NCBI GenBank assembly: GCA_035235625.1
Contig: CP141146.1
Span: 26,592,501-26,656,500 of the forward strand
Direction: 5' to 3'
Origin: Saururus chinensis
Lineage: Eukaryota; Streptophyta; Magnoliopsida; Piperales; Saururaceae
Length of the DNA stretch: 64,000 bases
The translations under genes were made by a program, and so were the position numbers. The notes under the pieces were generated by a model that had not been told where the DNA came from, searched no databases, and saw only the letters and a program-made list of their open reading frames with translations. Below are positions 10,387 to 22,426 of the stretch, one piece after another. Numbering within the stretch: the first letter of the stretch is position 1; each line of letters opens with the position of its first letter.

Positions 10387-12326
10387 TGTAATGACCCGGA
10401 TTTTTTCCGCAATTTCTACTTGTTTTGTGGAAAAGAAAACAATCAAGTTGTTCCTTATAATAATCTCGTATTTTGTTCAGTATATGTATGTGTATGTGGT
10501 GTTATGTTACAAGCTTAAGAGTAAGTGGAGAGGTTTGTGCGTAAAAAGGAGTTTTGCACCTAAAATGCGCTTTTGGCACATAAGTCAAGGCTTTACTGCA
10601 TAAAATAAAGCTTCGACGCGTGGAGGGAGGCTTTGTTGTGAAAAAGCCGGGCCCGAAGTGTTTACTAGCATTTGGGCGCAGTAGGGGAGGCGTGGCGCCT
10701 GTACAGAAGCGGCAATGAGTGAAAAAGGAGGCTGATGTGCATTCAATTAAAAATTATATAAATGAATAATGGATCGTGGCTGAAAAACCACGACCCATCT
10801 GTTCATTCCAGAAGCTCCAGAAAAACTCCAGTCTGTGAAGAAAACCGAGGGCTTTTCTGGACCCTCCATTGCACCTCCTCTGTTCCGCTGTTTCTTGCCG
10901 GATCTAGCTTCACCTGGCCACCACGAGTCTAGTGATACTGACTAGATCTGCCGTTGTCTCCTCTTTCTACCTCCTTGCACTACTGGATTTTGGCCCATTT
11001 TTCACCGTTTTGGCCATTTGGAGCGTCGAAGCACCGTTTGGCAAACGCCGTGCACCATTTTCGGCTGGCAACAAACTCTCCACCCCGCCTCTGGTTAGAG
11101 GGTTCCTCCCCACACCCTCCTTTCTCCTCTCCGGCCATCCCCCATCCGTTGGTTTCTATTTTGCACCCAGAAAACCCACTGACCGGGAAAAAAATTAGTG
11201 TTGTCCGGCGGTCATGTAGCCTTGCTGGCGGCCGTGGCTGGCCACCGTCACCTTATTTATGCTCCTCCTCACCTCTCTATCTTAACCCATACTCCTCTAA
11301 CTCTTATACGTGGGTTTTGGCCTCCGAAACCACAATTGTTGACCTCTACCCGGGACGGTATTAGCTTCCGACAAATCGCCACGATGCTCGGTGACCGACG
11401 GTGGAGCTAGTTACCGCAAGGAATTTGAGTTTGCATATCAGCCCTTTGTGGTGCAGTGTCCACCCCCGACCATCTCTTTTACGTGTCGATGGGAGGCATG
11501 GAGATCGACGGGCGTTGAATTGGGGCCAAATCATTCATCACTTAAATCCCCGGCAAGCCTACGACACTTTCACACCTAGGGGCATCTCATTTTATAGAAA
11601 GTGATGCTTGGGTTTGCCGAATTTGCCACTGACGCCGCCACAGTTGTGCGCCCCGACAACATTCGTACGCTTGGAAAGTGAGGTAGGGGACTTTGAACTT
11701 GTAATTCCATTGTAGCGTGCTTGGTATGTTAGAATGCATGCTAGGGACAATTTAATTACATTCTTCATAACGCATAATGCTATGGATATCACGTGTAATG
11801 GTATGATATTAGCTTATGCAAATGATAATTAAATGACATGTTATTGGCTCATCAAATGATGGATGTCTGGTTTGCGGTGTAATTATTTGCATGCTAGTAG
11901 GATAATTTATCTGCATGCGTATGCAATGGTCTATGCATATGTTGGATGTGCTATGATCATAAGTCGTGTTTGGTTAGAAGTGTGTGGATTGACATGTGGA
12001 ATGGTGGATTATTATATCCATAGCATTGATATGTGTACGGTTGATGGGATGAAATTAATTTGGATTGGATCAGGCTTTGATGCAATGAGAGGAAAACTTC
12101 AGGGTTATCGGGGCAAACAGACTTAGTTTTGAGTTTACTGGGAGACTATATGATAGTATGATTTCAAAGGAAAATTACACAAGCATAAAGTATTTAATTC
12201 AAATTGGAATGCTAACTAAAACTAAAATGTTAACCTTGTGAGTTTGAGACTTTAGTAGTTCGACGGATTAAGTTCCGTGGTTGAGCTAGCTGGTGATTAA
12301 TCGGATAAGTATTTCTCATGTCTAGT
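10387..12326 (+). repeat. 3' LTR of the first Ty3/gypsy element, interrupted
   Basis: It starts tgtaatgaccc and aligns with 3697 onward through the TATA box, the GC-rich middle and the AT-rich end. Similarity to the 5' LTR stops at about 12325, after atttctcatgtctag, exactly where the next element's LTR (tgttagcccc) begins. The rest of this LTR was therefore displaced by that insertion and is not seen in the window. Confidence 0.8.
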
Positions 12327-13144
12327 TGTTAGCCCCAAAACTTTTTCCTTAGGGAAGGGGGCAGCTATCCCCAAGATTTGGCAGTGGACCGCCAAGTCGG
12401 CCTGGGTGACTAACAGCCTAGGATGTCCCTTGGGCATGGATGGATGCTGGGAGCAATGTTGGAGCCGTTCAATATGCGTAGTCGCCTTGCGGAGTAGGCT
12501 GAGGAAGAGTCTCTATGCGGGCAGGACTCTAGGTGGCGAGCTGGGCTCCACAACCCCTTAGGGACGGACTCCTAAGGCGGCTAGGACTCATGTATGCAAA
12601 GCAGCCAAACTCCTAGCCCGAGTAGGAGTGAAGGCAGCAGGTTCCTTGGATGGCTCGGACTCTTGAAGGCAACAGGTTGCTGGACTCCTTGTCGAAGATG
12701 GACTCCTTCGGTTTCCTGATTTGGACTAAGGCTGCTGGCTAAGGGGAAAAGAGTTGTTCAGGGTGATACTCCTTGTATGGGTGGGTTTGTATGTTTCACT
12801 AGCACTAGGACCGGCCAAGGCTGAGTCTATATAAGGGAGAGTGCAGGGCGGCCATGGCTGATAGATACCTTGTGATTGCGAATCTTAGTGCTCTGAGAGA
12901 GAGAGAGAGAGTGCTGCGGCCTTGTTGATCAGCCCTTGCCCTGTCCCTTCCCTTGTACATTGACGGACTAATTTACATAGCAAAGGGCATTGCCCCTTTG
13001 CACCAGAGATAGCTTCTGTTTGCTGATTGCTTGTTCCCCTTGCGCATATGAGTGGGAATGTCATGAGAGTAGGCTGCTGGCTGCACTGTGCAGTCAAGCC
13101 ATCATGGGTGTGGATGCTAGGCAAAGCTTTGCGCCCGTGATAGT
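12327..13144 (+). repeat. 5' LTR of the second Ty3/gypsy element
   Basis: It begins tgttagccccaaaac at 12327. It contains a TATATAA box at 12828-12834 and a (GA)n run near 12895-12911. The right limit is set by a primer-binding-site-like phrase, tggttccattgctggga (13145-13161). This resembles the tRNA-Asp-type site tggcgccgttgccgggga with several mismatches, so the end is tentative. Confidence 0.6.
12828..12834 (+). promoter_or_regulatory. TATA box of the second element's LTR
   Basis: TATATAA is followed by a purine-rich aggga stretch, at a position in the middle of the LTR that fits a U3/R boundary promoter. The call is by motif and position only. Confidence 0.5.
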
Positions 13145-13229
13145 TGGTTCCATTGCTGGGATCCTGAACTGGCCAGACGGACTTGGGACGTTCTGAGGGG
13201 ATTCGGCGAGCGAGGACAGCGGGCTTTCC

Positions 13230-14370
13230 TTGCCGATTGTGGACAGACGAGTTGCCACCATGACGGGTTCCATGTGCCAGCATTTGATAGACATGGAAGT
13301 GAAGTATGATGCTTTGAAGACGGCTCTAGGGACGCTGACCAAAGTCCAGGCCTCTCTGCAATCAGTCCAGGATTGCATTGGTGCCTTCAACCAATGTCTC
13401 TCCTTGTTTGAGATCATTTCCTATGCAGATGAGTCTGGAGAAGGCAGTTCTGCAAAAGGTGCTATGCGTTTCAACTCTCTGGCTGCGGACATGGCAGTCA
13501 CAGTGGACTATTTGAAGGACAAGTTGCAGGACTTGTGGACAGAGACTGAAGGTAAGAATCAAGAGCTGACGGACAAAATAGCACTACTTGAGTGGGCTGT
13601 ATTGAACTCAACACCTTCAGAGACAGAGGCAGAATCTAGACCTAAGCCGGTGCAGTCCATGAAGAAAGCAAAGGTACTTGAGCCGAAATCCTACTCTGGC
13701 TCATGGAGTGCTAAGGATATCGAGATCTTCGTTTGGGACTTGGAGCAATTCTTTGCGATCACCCATACCCTGGATGAAGAGAGGGTCATGGTGAGGAGCT
13801 TGTATCTCTCAGAAGATGCCAAGCTTTGGTGGCAAACCAAGCTGGAAGATAACACTGCCACTGGGCGTCCTCCTATCCAGACTTGGTTGATGATGAAGAA
13901 GGAACTCAGGGAGTAGTTCCTTTCCACGAACACGGTGTGGGTTGCATGGGTCTCTCTCAAGAAATTGAGGCAGATAGGGACGGTTAGGGAGTACATGAAG
14001 CAGTTCCAGTCCCTCCTCTTGGACATCAAGCACATGATGGAGGCGGACAAGTTATTCAACCTCCTGACCGGTCTCCAGAGTTGGGGGCAGAATGAGCTGT
14101 GAAGGTAGAACATTTGGGACCTCCCCTTAGCCATCACTGAGGCTGAAAGGTTGGTTGACTACAAGTCAGAGCCAACCACGTAGAAATGGGACAAAGGGCC
14201 TTCTTCCTCTAAGGGCAGTCACAGGCAGAATGGCGAGGCACACAGGAACGGATTCAAGGGTAAGTGCAATGAGCAGGCTGACCCAAAAAAATATAAGGGG
14301 ATAGCTTGCTTCATTTGCCAATGCCCTCACCGAACCAAGTAGTGCCCGAAGAGGGAGAAACTGAATGCTG
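13230..14370 (+). pseudogene. gag region of the second Ty3/gypsy element
   Basis: The N-terminal part is rich in charged residues and likely helical (coiled-coil-like), followed by the gag core with the pattern KLWWQTKLE near 13830 and a CCHC-type knuckle near 14310-14350 (CFIC...H...C). This order is normal for plant chromovirus gag. The region is part of a fossil and is broken. Confidence 0.7.
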
Positions 14371-14489
14371 TTGTTGCTGAGAACAACCCTATTTCGGAGG
14401 AGGAGGTCACTGAACGTATGAACCTTATGCAAATGGTGAATGCTATCAGAAAGGAGAAGCCAGATCATGGCAGGCTGACATACGTGAAG

Positions 14490-15890
14490 GCCATTCTGGA
14501 CAAATAGATGGTACGAGCATTGGTTGACATCGGTGCTTCCCATAATTTCCTAGCAGAGAAGTGTGTGAAGGCATGGGGCCTAAAGATGGAGAAGGCTCAA
14601 GCCCGGATTAAAGCAGTTAACTCAGAGGCAGCCCCAGTCCTAGGAGTTGTCCACGACATGCCAGTGCGGATTGGTGAATGGACGGGCAGAGTTAACTTCA
14701 CCATTGTTCCTTTGGATGACTTCAAGTTGATCCTTGGGTTGGACTTCATGAAGATGGCTAAGGTGTCCATGATGTCATACCTCAGAGGCATTCTCATCGG
14801 CGACAAGAGAATCCCATGCTTTATTGCTGAGAAAAAAGGCGAAACAAAGGTGCAGGTTGTGTATGCCCTCCAGCTGATGAAAGCCCTTGAGCTTGGCCAT
14901 AAAACCTACTTGGTCACGATGGTAGAAGCTGAGAACACAACAGTGGTCGTTCCTTAGAAAGTGGAGAAGTTGTTGAGCGAGTTTGCGGACATGATGCCAC
15001 CAGAATTGCAGCAAACCCTTCTGCCACAACATGCTGTTGATCATACTATTGAGTCAATTCTAGGAGCTCGCCTTCCAGCCCGAGCTCCCTATCGCATGGC
15101 TCCACCAAAGTTAGCTGAACTCAGAAGACAGCTTGACGAGTTGTTGAAGGCGGGCTTTATCAGAGCATCTAAGGCTTTCTTCGGAGCCTGAGTCCTTTTT
15201 TAAGGGAAGCAGGACAGTTCCCTACTTTTATGTGTGGATTATCGAGCGCTGAATTAGATCACCATGAACAACAAGTACCCAGTCCCTCTAGTGGCTGACT
15301 TGTTTGACCACATGGTGAAGGCTTCCTATTTCTCCAAGCTGGATCTCAGGTCGTGTTATTGGTAGGTGTGCATCGTTGTGGGCGATGAGGCGAAGATAGC
15401 GATGGTGACACACTATGGGCTGTTCGAGTTTCTAGTCATGCCTTTCGTCTTGACGAATGCACTAGCCACCTTTTGCACGTTGATGAACGATGTTTTCAGA
15501 CCCTATCTCGACCTGTTTGTGGTCGTCTACCTTGACGACATCGTGGTGTACAGCTCTTCCCTGGATTAGCATGTTGGTCATCTCAAGATTGTGCTGCTAA
15601 GTCTAAGGGAGCACAAGTTGTTTCTAAAGTTTGAGAAGTGCCGCTTTGTACAGATAGAGATAAAATTCCTTGTGCACTACTTAGCAGAGGGAAGAGTAAG
15701 GATGGATGGGCGGAAGGTCAGGGCCATAGCGGGGTGGCTAGTCCCTACTAAGGTGACAGAGCTGAGATCTTTTTTAGGACTCGCGAACTACTACCAGATA
15801 TTCATCATGAACTACTCGAAGAAGGTAGCAGCGCTGGCCAACCTTCTTAAGAAAGACAAGCCTTGGTACTGGGCTGAGGCATGCTAAGTA
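14490..15890 (+). pseudogene. Protease and reverse transcriptase of the second element
   Basis: A retropepsin-like motif DIGASHNF lies near 14530, followed by a hydrophobic LILGLDF segment near 14730. The RT begins near 14960 with APYRMAPPKL, has the catalytic [11 protein letters not shown] block near 15530, and ends with the [12 protein letters not shown] connection segment near 15780. The RNase H start (FEQLKEAL) is where the CACTA transposon enters. It is broken, and integrase is not seen. Confidence 0.8.
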
Positions 15891-15912
15891 GCGTTCGAGC
15901 AGCTGAAGGAGG

Positions 15913-16200
15913 CACTACAACAAAAAAGATCTTTTTGCAACAAAATATTTTGCAACAAATAAACATTATCGCTAAAATAACTCTTTTGCAACAAATAAAT
16001 CTTATTTTGCGACAAAAGACAATTCGTTGGCAAATGTTATGATCTTTTGCAATGTTTTAATTAAATGTCCCAAATAAGATATTATTAGCGGCAAACTATA
16101 AAATTTGTTGCAAAATAGATATATTTTTTGGGACGGGTTAAAACTTTTGTCACTAAATATTGTTATATTTGGGACCAATCTTCTATGTCGTCGCAAGTTG
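15913..16200 (+). repeat. CACTA left terminus and subterminal repeats
   Basis: After the CACTA end, copies of the motif ttttgcaacaaa lie at 15933, 15948 and 15984, and a variant ttttgcgacaaaa at 16005. An inverted copy, atttgttgcaaaa, lies at 16103-16115. Partial forms continue (for example gtcgcaagttg near 16190). In this superfamily the subterminal repeats bind the accessory transposase protein (TNPA). Confidence 0.85.
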
Positions 16201-17682
16201 TATTTTTTACTTTTTAATAAAATCTAATAATGATAAAAAGGCCTAAAAAGGGCGTTCATTCCTTTAATCATCTGCGCTAATTAAGTATACCAACGGCTAC
16301 TTCCCTTTTCTTTACTCCTTGCGCCTTCTTCCTTCACTCACCCTGTGTATGCTCGAACCGGCCAGACGTGAAGGTCTTCCATCATCCGGCTCTGTTCCGG
16401 GGAATTTCTGTGCACTGTTACCATCAGCACCCCAAAGGAGGGAGACTGCGAGATAAATTGGTCGGACGTGAAGGTCTCCCTCAGTGCCTCTCTGCGGCAA
16501 ATCACTCCATCGACGACAATCTGAGTTCGAGCTCGTCTCCATCAGGTCATCAGCGACTGGGCCTCCCATCCATTCCAAGGTCGTCTGGCTCACCTACACT
16601 CTGAGATCGATCCTACCTGGCCGTCAGGTGTCTGGTGACAGAGCGCCCCATCCAGATCGAGGTTGAGCGATAGTCCATTGAAGCACCACCAATATTCTAT
16701 ATCGTTCCTTGCCCAAGGAAGCTCCTCAGCATCCTGAAAGCCCACAACTCCACCGTTTGCAGCATCATTGCCCAAGGTTATTGCTTTTCTCCATGTCTCA
16801 CTATATTGATTCTCTAAGAATATGATGCTCTGTTTTGTTTCTCGTTTTTTTGCTTATTACATATGTTCGGAATGCATTCTGCAAGGTTATTTGTTTCTCT
16901 CTGTCATTGTTTTGCTAATTACAATGACCATGGTCATATATTCTGAATGGGTGCTGCAATGTTTCTGTTTCTCTCTGCTCCGATCCCTGTCTTGATTCAT
17001 AATTGTGCTAGACTTGTGTAGTCAGAATTTTAAAGTTAAAATGAGAGGGTCTTGACATAAATTTTTTAAGGCTATGATTCAGAAAAAAAATTTCTCGTTT
17101 TATGCTTATTACGGTGACCAAGGTCATATGGTTGGAATGAATTCTGCTGCAAGGTTCTTGTTTATCTCCATGTATCTCTGTTTTTCATATGAATTGATTT
17201 TGGGAAGTGGGAACTATTTTTGCAATCTGTTTCTCAGTTGATTTGATAGATGTTTGCCTTAATTATTTGTCAATTTATGATTTGTTAATTTGTGAATTTG
17301 TGATTTGTTAATTTGTTTGAGATGGCATAAAATTTTTAGTGTTGTTTGCTGAAGTGTCTTTTGGAATAGTGATTTGTGATTGCTGATGTGTTGAATATGT
17401 TTGTGACTTAGGGTAGCCTTTAAATAATGCTTATGTTAATAAATTTTGGGATTAATCATTTGTTATATTTATTGCATTGATTTTCATATTCATATAAATT
17501 GATATTATGGTTTTCTAGTTGCCTATTAATTTTTTTGATAGACATTGCCATCGTATTTTACCGAATTTTTAGATTCAAACTGAATTTTATCCCTAAATTC
17601 CCTGCCATATGACTATATGACAGAGATCAACATAGACTATCATGTATGCATTAACTGTGCTATTTGTAATAGGTAATTTGAT
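16201..17682 (+). promoter_or_regulatory. CACTA leader: GC-rich untranslated exon and likely leader intron
   Basis: A GC-rich block at about 16300-16775 contrasts with AT-rich flanks and looks like a 5' untranslated exon. It holds a diverged direct repeat, gacgtgaaggtct, near 16366 and 16465. A possible donor (cccaag/gttattg) lies near 16776. An AT-rich stretch follows to a possible acceptor (tttgtaatag) just before the TNPD start codon at 17683. The splice sites are inferred from sequence signals only. Open frames within the GC-rich block match nothing I know. Confidence 0.45.
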
Positions 17683-20600
17683 ATGGATAGAAGATGGATG
17701 CAACTTAAGAATAGGGCTTCCAAAGAATATATTAGAGGACTAGAAGAGTTTATGGAATTTGCCCATCGGCATGCAAATGGAAGTAGTAAAATTAGGTGTC
17801 CATGTCAGAAGTGCAACAATGTGTACTATAAAGATGTGAATGATGTGCATTATGACTTGTATGCTAATGGGATAGAAGGAACATATACACAATGGTATTT
17901 ACATGGTGAAAGTATTGAAGAACCGATTGAGGAAGATAGTGGTAATGAAATTGAAAGCAATGATGATATAGATGCAAATGCAATGCAAGAAATAGTGGAA
18001 GACTTATATGCAGGAACATTTATGGATACACTGGAATTTGAGACGAATAGAAGAAATGAGACAGATGAACCAAATGGGGAATCATCAATGAACAAACATT
18101 CTAGCGGTTTTTATGGGGAGACAGACAAGTTCACCCGTTTGTTGAGGGATCTTGAACGTGAACTATATCCTGGCTTCCATAAGTATGCAAAGTTGTCTTT
18201 CTTAATAAAGCTATATCCAGCAGATTCTCAAGCATGGCATGAATTTTATGAGAAGTATGGTTGGTTTGCAGATGAACCTTGAAATGTTCGGCTTGGACTA
18301 GCGAGTGATGGTTTCAATCCTTTTGGGAATATGAATAATGTATGCAGTATGTTGCCAGTGATACTTATGCCATACAACTTGCCTCCTTGGAAGTGCATGA
18401 AAGATCCATTTTTTATGTTGTCATTACTTATTCCTGGTTCAAAGGCTCCAGGTAATAGCATTGATGTCTACTTGCGACCACTGATCGATGAATTGAAAGA
18501 GTTATGGGAAGAGGGAATAGAAACTTATGATGCATTGAAGAAGGAGAAATTTCAAATGCATGCAGCGTTATTGTGGACCATTAATGATTTTCCTGCGTAT
18601 GAAAATTTATCTGGTTGGTCTACAAAAGGAAAAATGGCATGTCCTAATTGCAACAAAGAGACATATTCATAGTACCTGAAGCATGGAAGAAAGATAAGCT
18701 ACATGGGTCATCGTTGTTTTCTCCCAATAGATCATTGTTGGTGTAGAAAAAAGAAGGAATTCGATGGTACTCAAGAGAGAAAGTTGGCACCTAAACAACT
18801 ATCCGGGGATGATTTACTTATGCAATTACACACGGTGACAAATGTGGTGCTTGGTAATGGTCCTAATATAAAGAAGAGGAAGTATGCTCCAAATGAGTTG
18901 AATTGGAGGAAAAAAAGCATATTTTGGAAATTGCCATATTGGAGATCACTTAAATTGAGGCACAATCTAGATGTGATGCACATTGAGAAAAACATATGTG
19001 ACAATGTATTGGGAACATTGATGAATATAGAGGAAAAAACAAAAGACAACGTGAAGGCTTGACTAGATATGCAAGAAATGGGTATCAAAAAGGAGTTGCA
19101 TCTCATTCCAAATGGTGATAAATATGTGGTGCCACAAGCTTGCTACACAATGTCCATTGATGAGAAGAAGAGATTTTGTTCTTGGTTGAAGTTGGTAAGA
19201 CTTCCAGATGGTTTTGCTTCAAACATCTCCCGATGTATACACGACAATGACTATAAGTTAGTAGGTATGAAAAGTCACGATTGTCACATTTTTCTACAAA
19301 GGTTGCTTCCTATGGCAATACGTGGGTAGTTACGGAAGGACATTGGTAATGCATTAATTGAGTTAGGCTTATTTTTCAAGGAATTATGTTCTAGAACTTT
19401 GAAGTTGGAAAGGTTGGAACAAATGGAAAAGGACATTGCTATTCTATTATGCAAGCTTGATAAAATATTTCCACCTGCATTCTTTGATGTGATGGTACAT
19501 TTAGCAATCCATCTTCCAAGTGAAGCGATTATTACTAGACCCGTGCAATTTCGATGGATGTATCCAATAGAAAGGTTCTTGCACACTTTGAAGAAACATG
19601 TTAGAAATAAAGCATGCCCAGAGGGTTCCATTGCAGAAACATACATTGACAATGAAGGTATGAACTTTTGTTCCATGTACTTCGAAGATGTTGAAACAAG
19701 ATTCAATCGACAAGAGAGAAATTATGACAGTCTTCAAGGACAAAAATATAAAGGTCTTTCTGTTTTTACACCAAATGTACACACTTTAGGAGCTGCAAAT
19801 CCATTTATTATGGATTTAAATGAACTTCACAAGGCTCATATGTATGTTCTGAATAATTGTTCTGAGATTGATCACTATTTACAGTAAGTAAGCTATATTA
19901 TTTGTAATTAGTAGTTCATATTTCCTTTTATATCTCTTTATTTGATATATTTCATATAGGGAGCACAAACAATATATTGCTAGTAAAGGAGCTACTAACG
20001 TCCAAGATAGGCATGAGCAAAATTTCCCAGAATGGTTTGCGCAACTTGTAAGTGTTTAAGACTTTTGTTACTCAAACATAAATTGGAAAGTGCATGTGCT
20101 TATTTTTTTTACTATTTTTGTTAATAGATGAAACAATTGCATGCTCAAAAATCGCCGCAAGCTTCTGATGATTTGTATTCATTAGCATGCGGTCCTCATC
20201 CACTAGTCATACAATATGCTGGTTGTATTGTCAAAGGTATTAGGTTCCATACTGCCGACCGTGATGACTATTGCAAAACTCAAAATTCTAGGGTAGTCGT
20301 CAAATGAGAGTACGAATGTTGTGATATTGAATTCTTTGGTGTTTTGAGAGATGTTATTGCTTTGAACTATTGTGGAGGTAGGTGTGTCTACATTTTCAAA
20401 TGTAATTGGTGGGATCTTAGCAACAAGAAAGGTATGCAGAGAGATGAGCATTTCACAAGTATTAATTTCTCCCACACTTGGTACAAAGATGATCCCTTCG
20501 TACTGTCGTCTCAAGTGGAGCAAGTTTTTTACCTTAAGGACCCTAAATTGAAAGGCAATTGGCATGTAGTTCATAAAGCACCACCACGAAACATATATGA

Positions 20601-20958
20601 TGTTCCACATGTCTCTTCCTCTGAGGTAGAAAGGGATGAGAAAACAGATGAGCATGTTGATTACGAGGCAAACATGGTTGATAGGAATGTCGAAGATGAA
20701 GAACATGATTTCCAACTCCTTAGTAGGGATGACATGGGCCTAAAATTTATTGATGCTTCAAATGTTTCTAAACTGGATCAAGGAGATGGTACATTTTTAG
20801 ATGATGTAGCTAAAAGTGATATGGAAGATGAGACTTTGCTAGAGTATTGTGATGAAGAAGCTGATGTTGTGCCAAATGAAGATGAAGAAAAAGAAAAAGA
20901 AAAAGAAGAAGAAGGAGAACATATGCCATCTGAAGATGACATAGAAAGTAACTTTTAA
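17683..20958 (+). pseudogene. TNPD-type CACTA transposase gene, three exons, five in-frame stops
   Basis: Likely exons are 17683-19883, 19960-20047 and 20128-20958. The donors (gtaagtaa, gtaagtg) and acceptors (atag, atag) are good, and the reading phase is kept across both introns, giving a frame of about 1,039 codons, usual for TNPD. Domains in order: transposase-associated N-terminal domain with CPCQKC (residues about 1-80), Transposase_21 core (about 190-480), DUF4218 (about 540-730), DUF4216 (about 820-930, with FKCNWWD), then an acidic Glu/Lys-rich tail. In-frame stops lie at 18280, 18670, 19060, 19327 and 20305. Those at 18280 and 19060 fall where family members I recall have arginine, as CGA-to-TGA decay would give. 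TNPD cuts the element ends in the nucleus, but this copy cannot make a full protein. Confidence 0.85.
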
Positions 20959-21135
20959 TATCTTATCAATCATGGGATAGCTGTTAAAGAAGAGTATGAA
21001 GGTTAGTGATTCTGCAGAGGAGAAGCTTGAAAATACAAAAAATGAGTTGTATACTGTTTAAAGTATTAATCAATTTTTACTCTTAATTTGTTTTCCTTTT
21101 GCACTACTCCAACTATTCTCTTTCTATTATTTCAG

Positions 21136-21260
21136 GTATGAGATGAGGTTCAACTTGAAAGCTGGTCTTGCTTCACATATAAAGATAATTGTTTCTGCAG
21201 CAGTGATCATGGAAGTTACTTCATGGTGTTGAGCACAAACATTGGAGTAATCCAAACACT
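21136..21260 (+). pseudogene. Unidentified exon-like block
   Basis: The block is bounded by an acceptor (ttatttcag) and a donor (gtaagttt). From about 21142 one frame is open to the donor and is rich in Cys, Ser and Tyr (for example CFTYKDNCFCSSDHGSY). I do not recognise it. Its position right behind the transposase gene suggests either a downstream CACTA exon or captured host sequence. Confidence 0.35.
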
Positions 21261-21564
21261 GTAAGTTTAAAAATTATTAGCAGTTTCCTTTAGTCCACAT
21301 ATTTGAGTGTACTACTCTTGCATTATTCATTTAAAAATTGTGTGTCTCATTCTATCATTTTATACCTTATGATATGATGATAAATGTCTCTGGCTGCAGC
21401 GAATAGTGGCTCATTCTTATGATAGAGAGTTGGCTATATACTCATTTTGACTGAATGTACTACTTTCTCCTTTTTCTTTTTCGTTCTCTTTCTTTCATTT
21501 TCTTATTTCTCTGTTAATACCTTGCCCATAATATGAAATTTTCTCTTTTGATTTTGCTTTTCAG

Positions 21565-21866
21565 GTTTATGATCAGTGGTGGTTCAAACCTCAGAAGGAG
21601 GAAATAAATTGTAATAAACCTCAGAAGGTTTATTCGGCAATATTAATTAAGGCTGTGAATAAACTTGACCAGGTAATGTTGACATTCTATTTTTCCTTTA
21701 AGCTGGTTCATAATTCTCAATTAGGATATTCTATTTTTTAGATTCGTCAATCAGCATCTTTTATTTGCAGTATTTGACACAGACTGGTTCTAGTGAAATT
21801 AATGCAATATTCAAATATCTTGCTGGCACTTTTCACTCTCTTGGTGGTGCTGTTTTGAAAACTTAA
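21565..21866 (+). pseudogene. Unidentified two-exon gene fragment
   Basis: Two exon-like blocks, 21565-21672 and 21771-21866, have clean AG/GT borders and join in phase 0. The first is open for 36 codons (VYDQWWFKPQKEEIN...) and contains a duplicated phrase, aaacctcagaag. The second runs through YLTQTGSSE...FHSLGGAVLKT to a TAA. Such splice-consistent structure is unlikely by chance, but I cannot name the source gene. It could be a host-gene fragment captured by the transposon or a relic of the host locus. Confidence 0.4.
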
Positions 21867-21907
21867 GTGGGCAAACTATTATAGTATAAAAAAAAAATTT
21901 CTTCAAT

Positions 21908-22114
21908 GTGTTGAGGACAATGCTTCAGTGGGAAGAACAAGTGCATCAAGAAGCCTTCTCAAGGGAAGCAAAATTGGGGATATCCTCATATTATGGAGTC
22001 AAACCTGTAGTTCTTGGTGAAGTTGTGATCATAAGGTGGCCGCATGGTAATATAATGAGGATGAGATCTGGTAGCACAGCAGCTGATGCTGCAAGAATGA
22101 TAGGATTGGAATGA
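21908..22114 (+). pseudogene. Fragment of a plastid RelA/SpoT homologue (RSH, TGS domain)
   Basis: The frame contains VVIIRWPHGNIMRMRSGS followed by TAADAARMIGLE, the pattern I recall from the TGS domain near the C terminus of plant RSH1-type (p)ppGpp synthetase/hydrolases. There the TGS domain is a regulatory small-molecule or protein-binding fold and the enzyme acts in plastids. Only about 65 codons are present. The catalytic HD and synthetase domains are missing upstream, and the rest of the TGS domain (the usual GxLVLVNG-like strand) is missing downstream. The first ATG is at 21920. It is a fragment, probably captured by the CACTA element or left from a disrupted gene. Confidence 0.6.
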
Positions 22115-22200
22115 AATGGCATTTCAATGAGACAGAATTGATGTTGTTTATGATCTCATATCTGAAATGGCATTTCACAGAGAGAAAATTGATGTACAGG
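22113..22200 (+). repeat. Short direct repeat built on a palindrome
   Basis: The palindrome tgaaatggcatttca occurs at 22113 and again about 49 bp later near 22162. Each copy is followed by a similar tail, gagacagaattgatgt or gagagaaaattgatgt. It directly follows the RSH-like fragment. I see no function beyond a local duplication. Confidence 0.5.
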
Positions 22201-22426
22201 TATATTTCAAAACTTTTAACAGTAAATGTTATTAATTTTTTGTTCCCTGTTATCACTCTGTTTTTTTTTTTGGCAATGTCTTTTAATTTCCTTATTTTTG
22301 ATCAATTTAGTCTTTTTTTTTCTCTCAAAGTTAGTGGAAACATCCCTCTTAGCCAGGGATGTGTAATACTTGTCATTTGCCTATTCTTTAAACTGAGGCT
22401 GCCAGTAATCTGTGACAAAATGTGAT

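Larger units (their letters stand above)
3697..12326 (+). mobile_element. Ty3/gypsy chromovirus fossil, probably Tekay type, broken
   Basis: This is a long-terminal-repeat retrotransposon in the order LTR, gag, protease, reverse transcriptase, RNase H, integrase, chromodomain, LTR. The two LTRs begin alike (tgtaatgac) at 3697 and 10387 and remain alignable over about 1.95 kb. Pol order with integrase after RNase H places it in Ty3/gypsy, and a C-terminal chromodomain makes it a chromovirus. The long LTRs and gag-zinc-knuckle layout favour the Tekay/Del clade. By eye, a stretch of about 430 bp of LTR pairs at roughly 88% identity, suggesting an insertion several million years old. The element is broken, with about ten breaks. 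Its right LTR is interrupted by a second element near 12326. Confidence 0.85.
12327..15912 (+). mobile_element. Second Ty3/gypsy element, 5' part only, broken
   Basis: An LTR (about 12327-13144), a gag region, a CCHC knuckle, a protease and most of a reverse transcriptase are seen in order. The RT style ([35 protein letters not shown]) is close to the Reina/Galadriel group of chromoviruses as I recall them. The element sits inside the right LTR of the first element and is itself cut at the start of RNase H by a CACTA transposon at 15913. Its remaining pol and right LTR are not visible. It is broken, with at least half a dozen breaks. It is younger than its host LTR and older than the CACTA insertion. 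Confidence 0.8.
15913..21000 (+). mobile_element. CACTA (En/Spm) DNA transposon, left end and TNPD gene; right end not located
   Basis: The left terminus reads CACTACAACAAAAAAG, which matches the usual plant CACTA end. It is followed within 250 bp by repeated subterminal motifs and then by a TNPD-type transposase gene. The element lies in the pol region of the second Ty3/gypsy fossil. I scanned 20959-26240 by eye for the expected right end (a gtagtg terminus with inverted subterminal motifs) and found none. The element may have lost its end, or its end may lie beyond the satellite array outside the window. The second CACTA gene (TNPA) was not recognised. The given right limit is only the last position clearly linked to the transposase gene. 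Confidence 0.85.

Noticed and set aside
16312-16775. Open frames on both strands in the CACTA leader
   Set aside because: They are short and overlapping and lie in a GC-rich untranslated-looking exon; none resembles a known protein.
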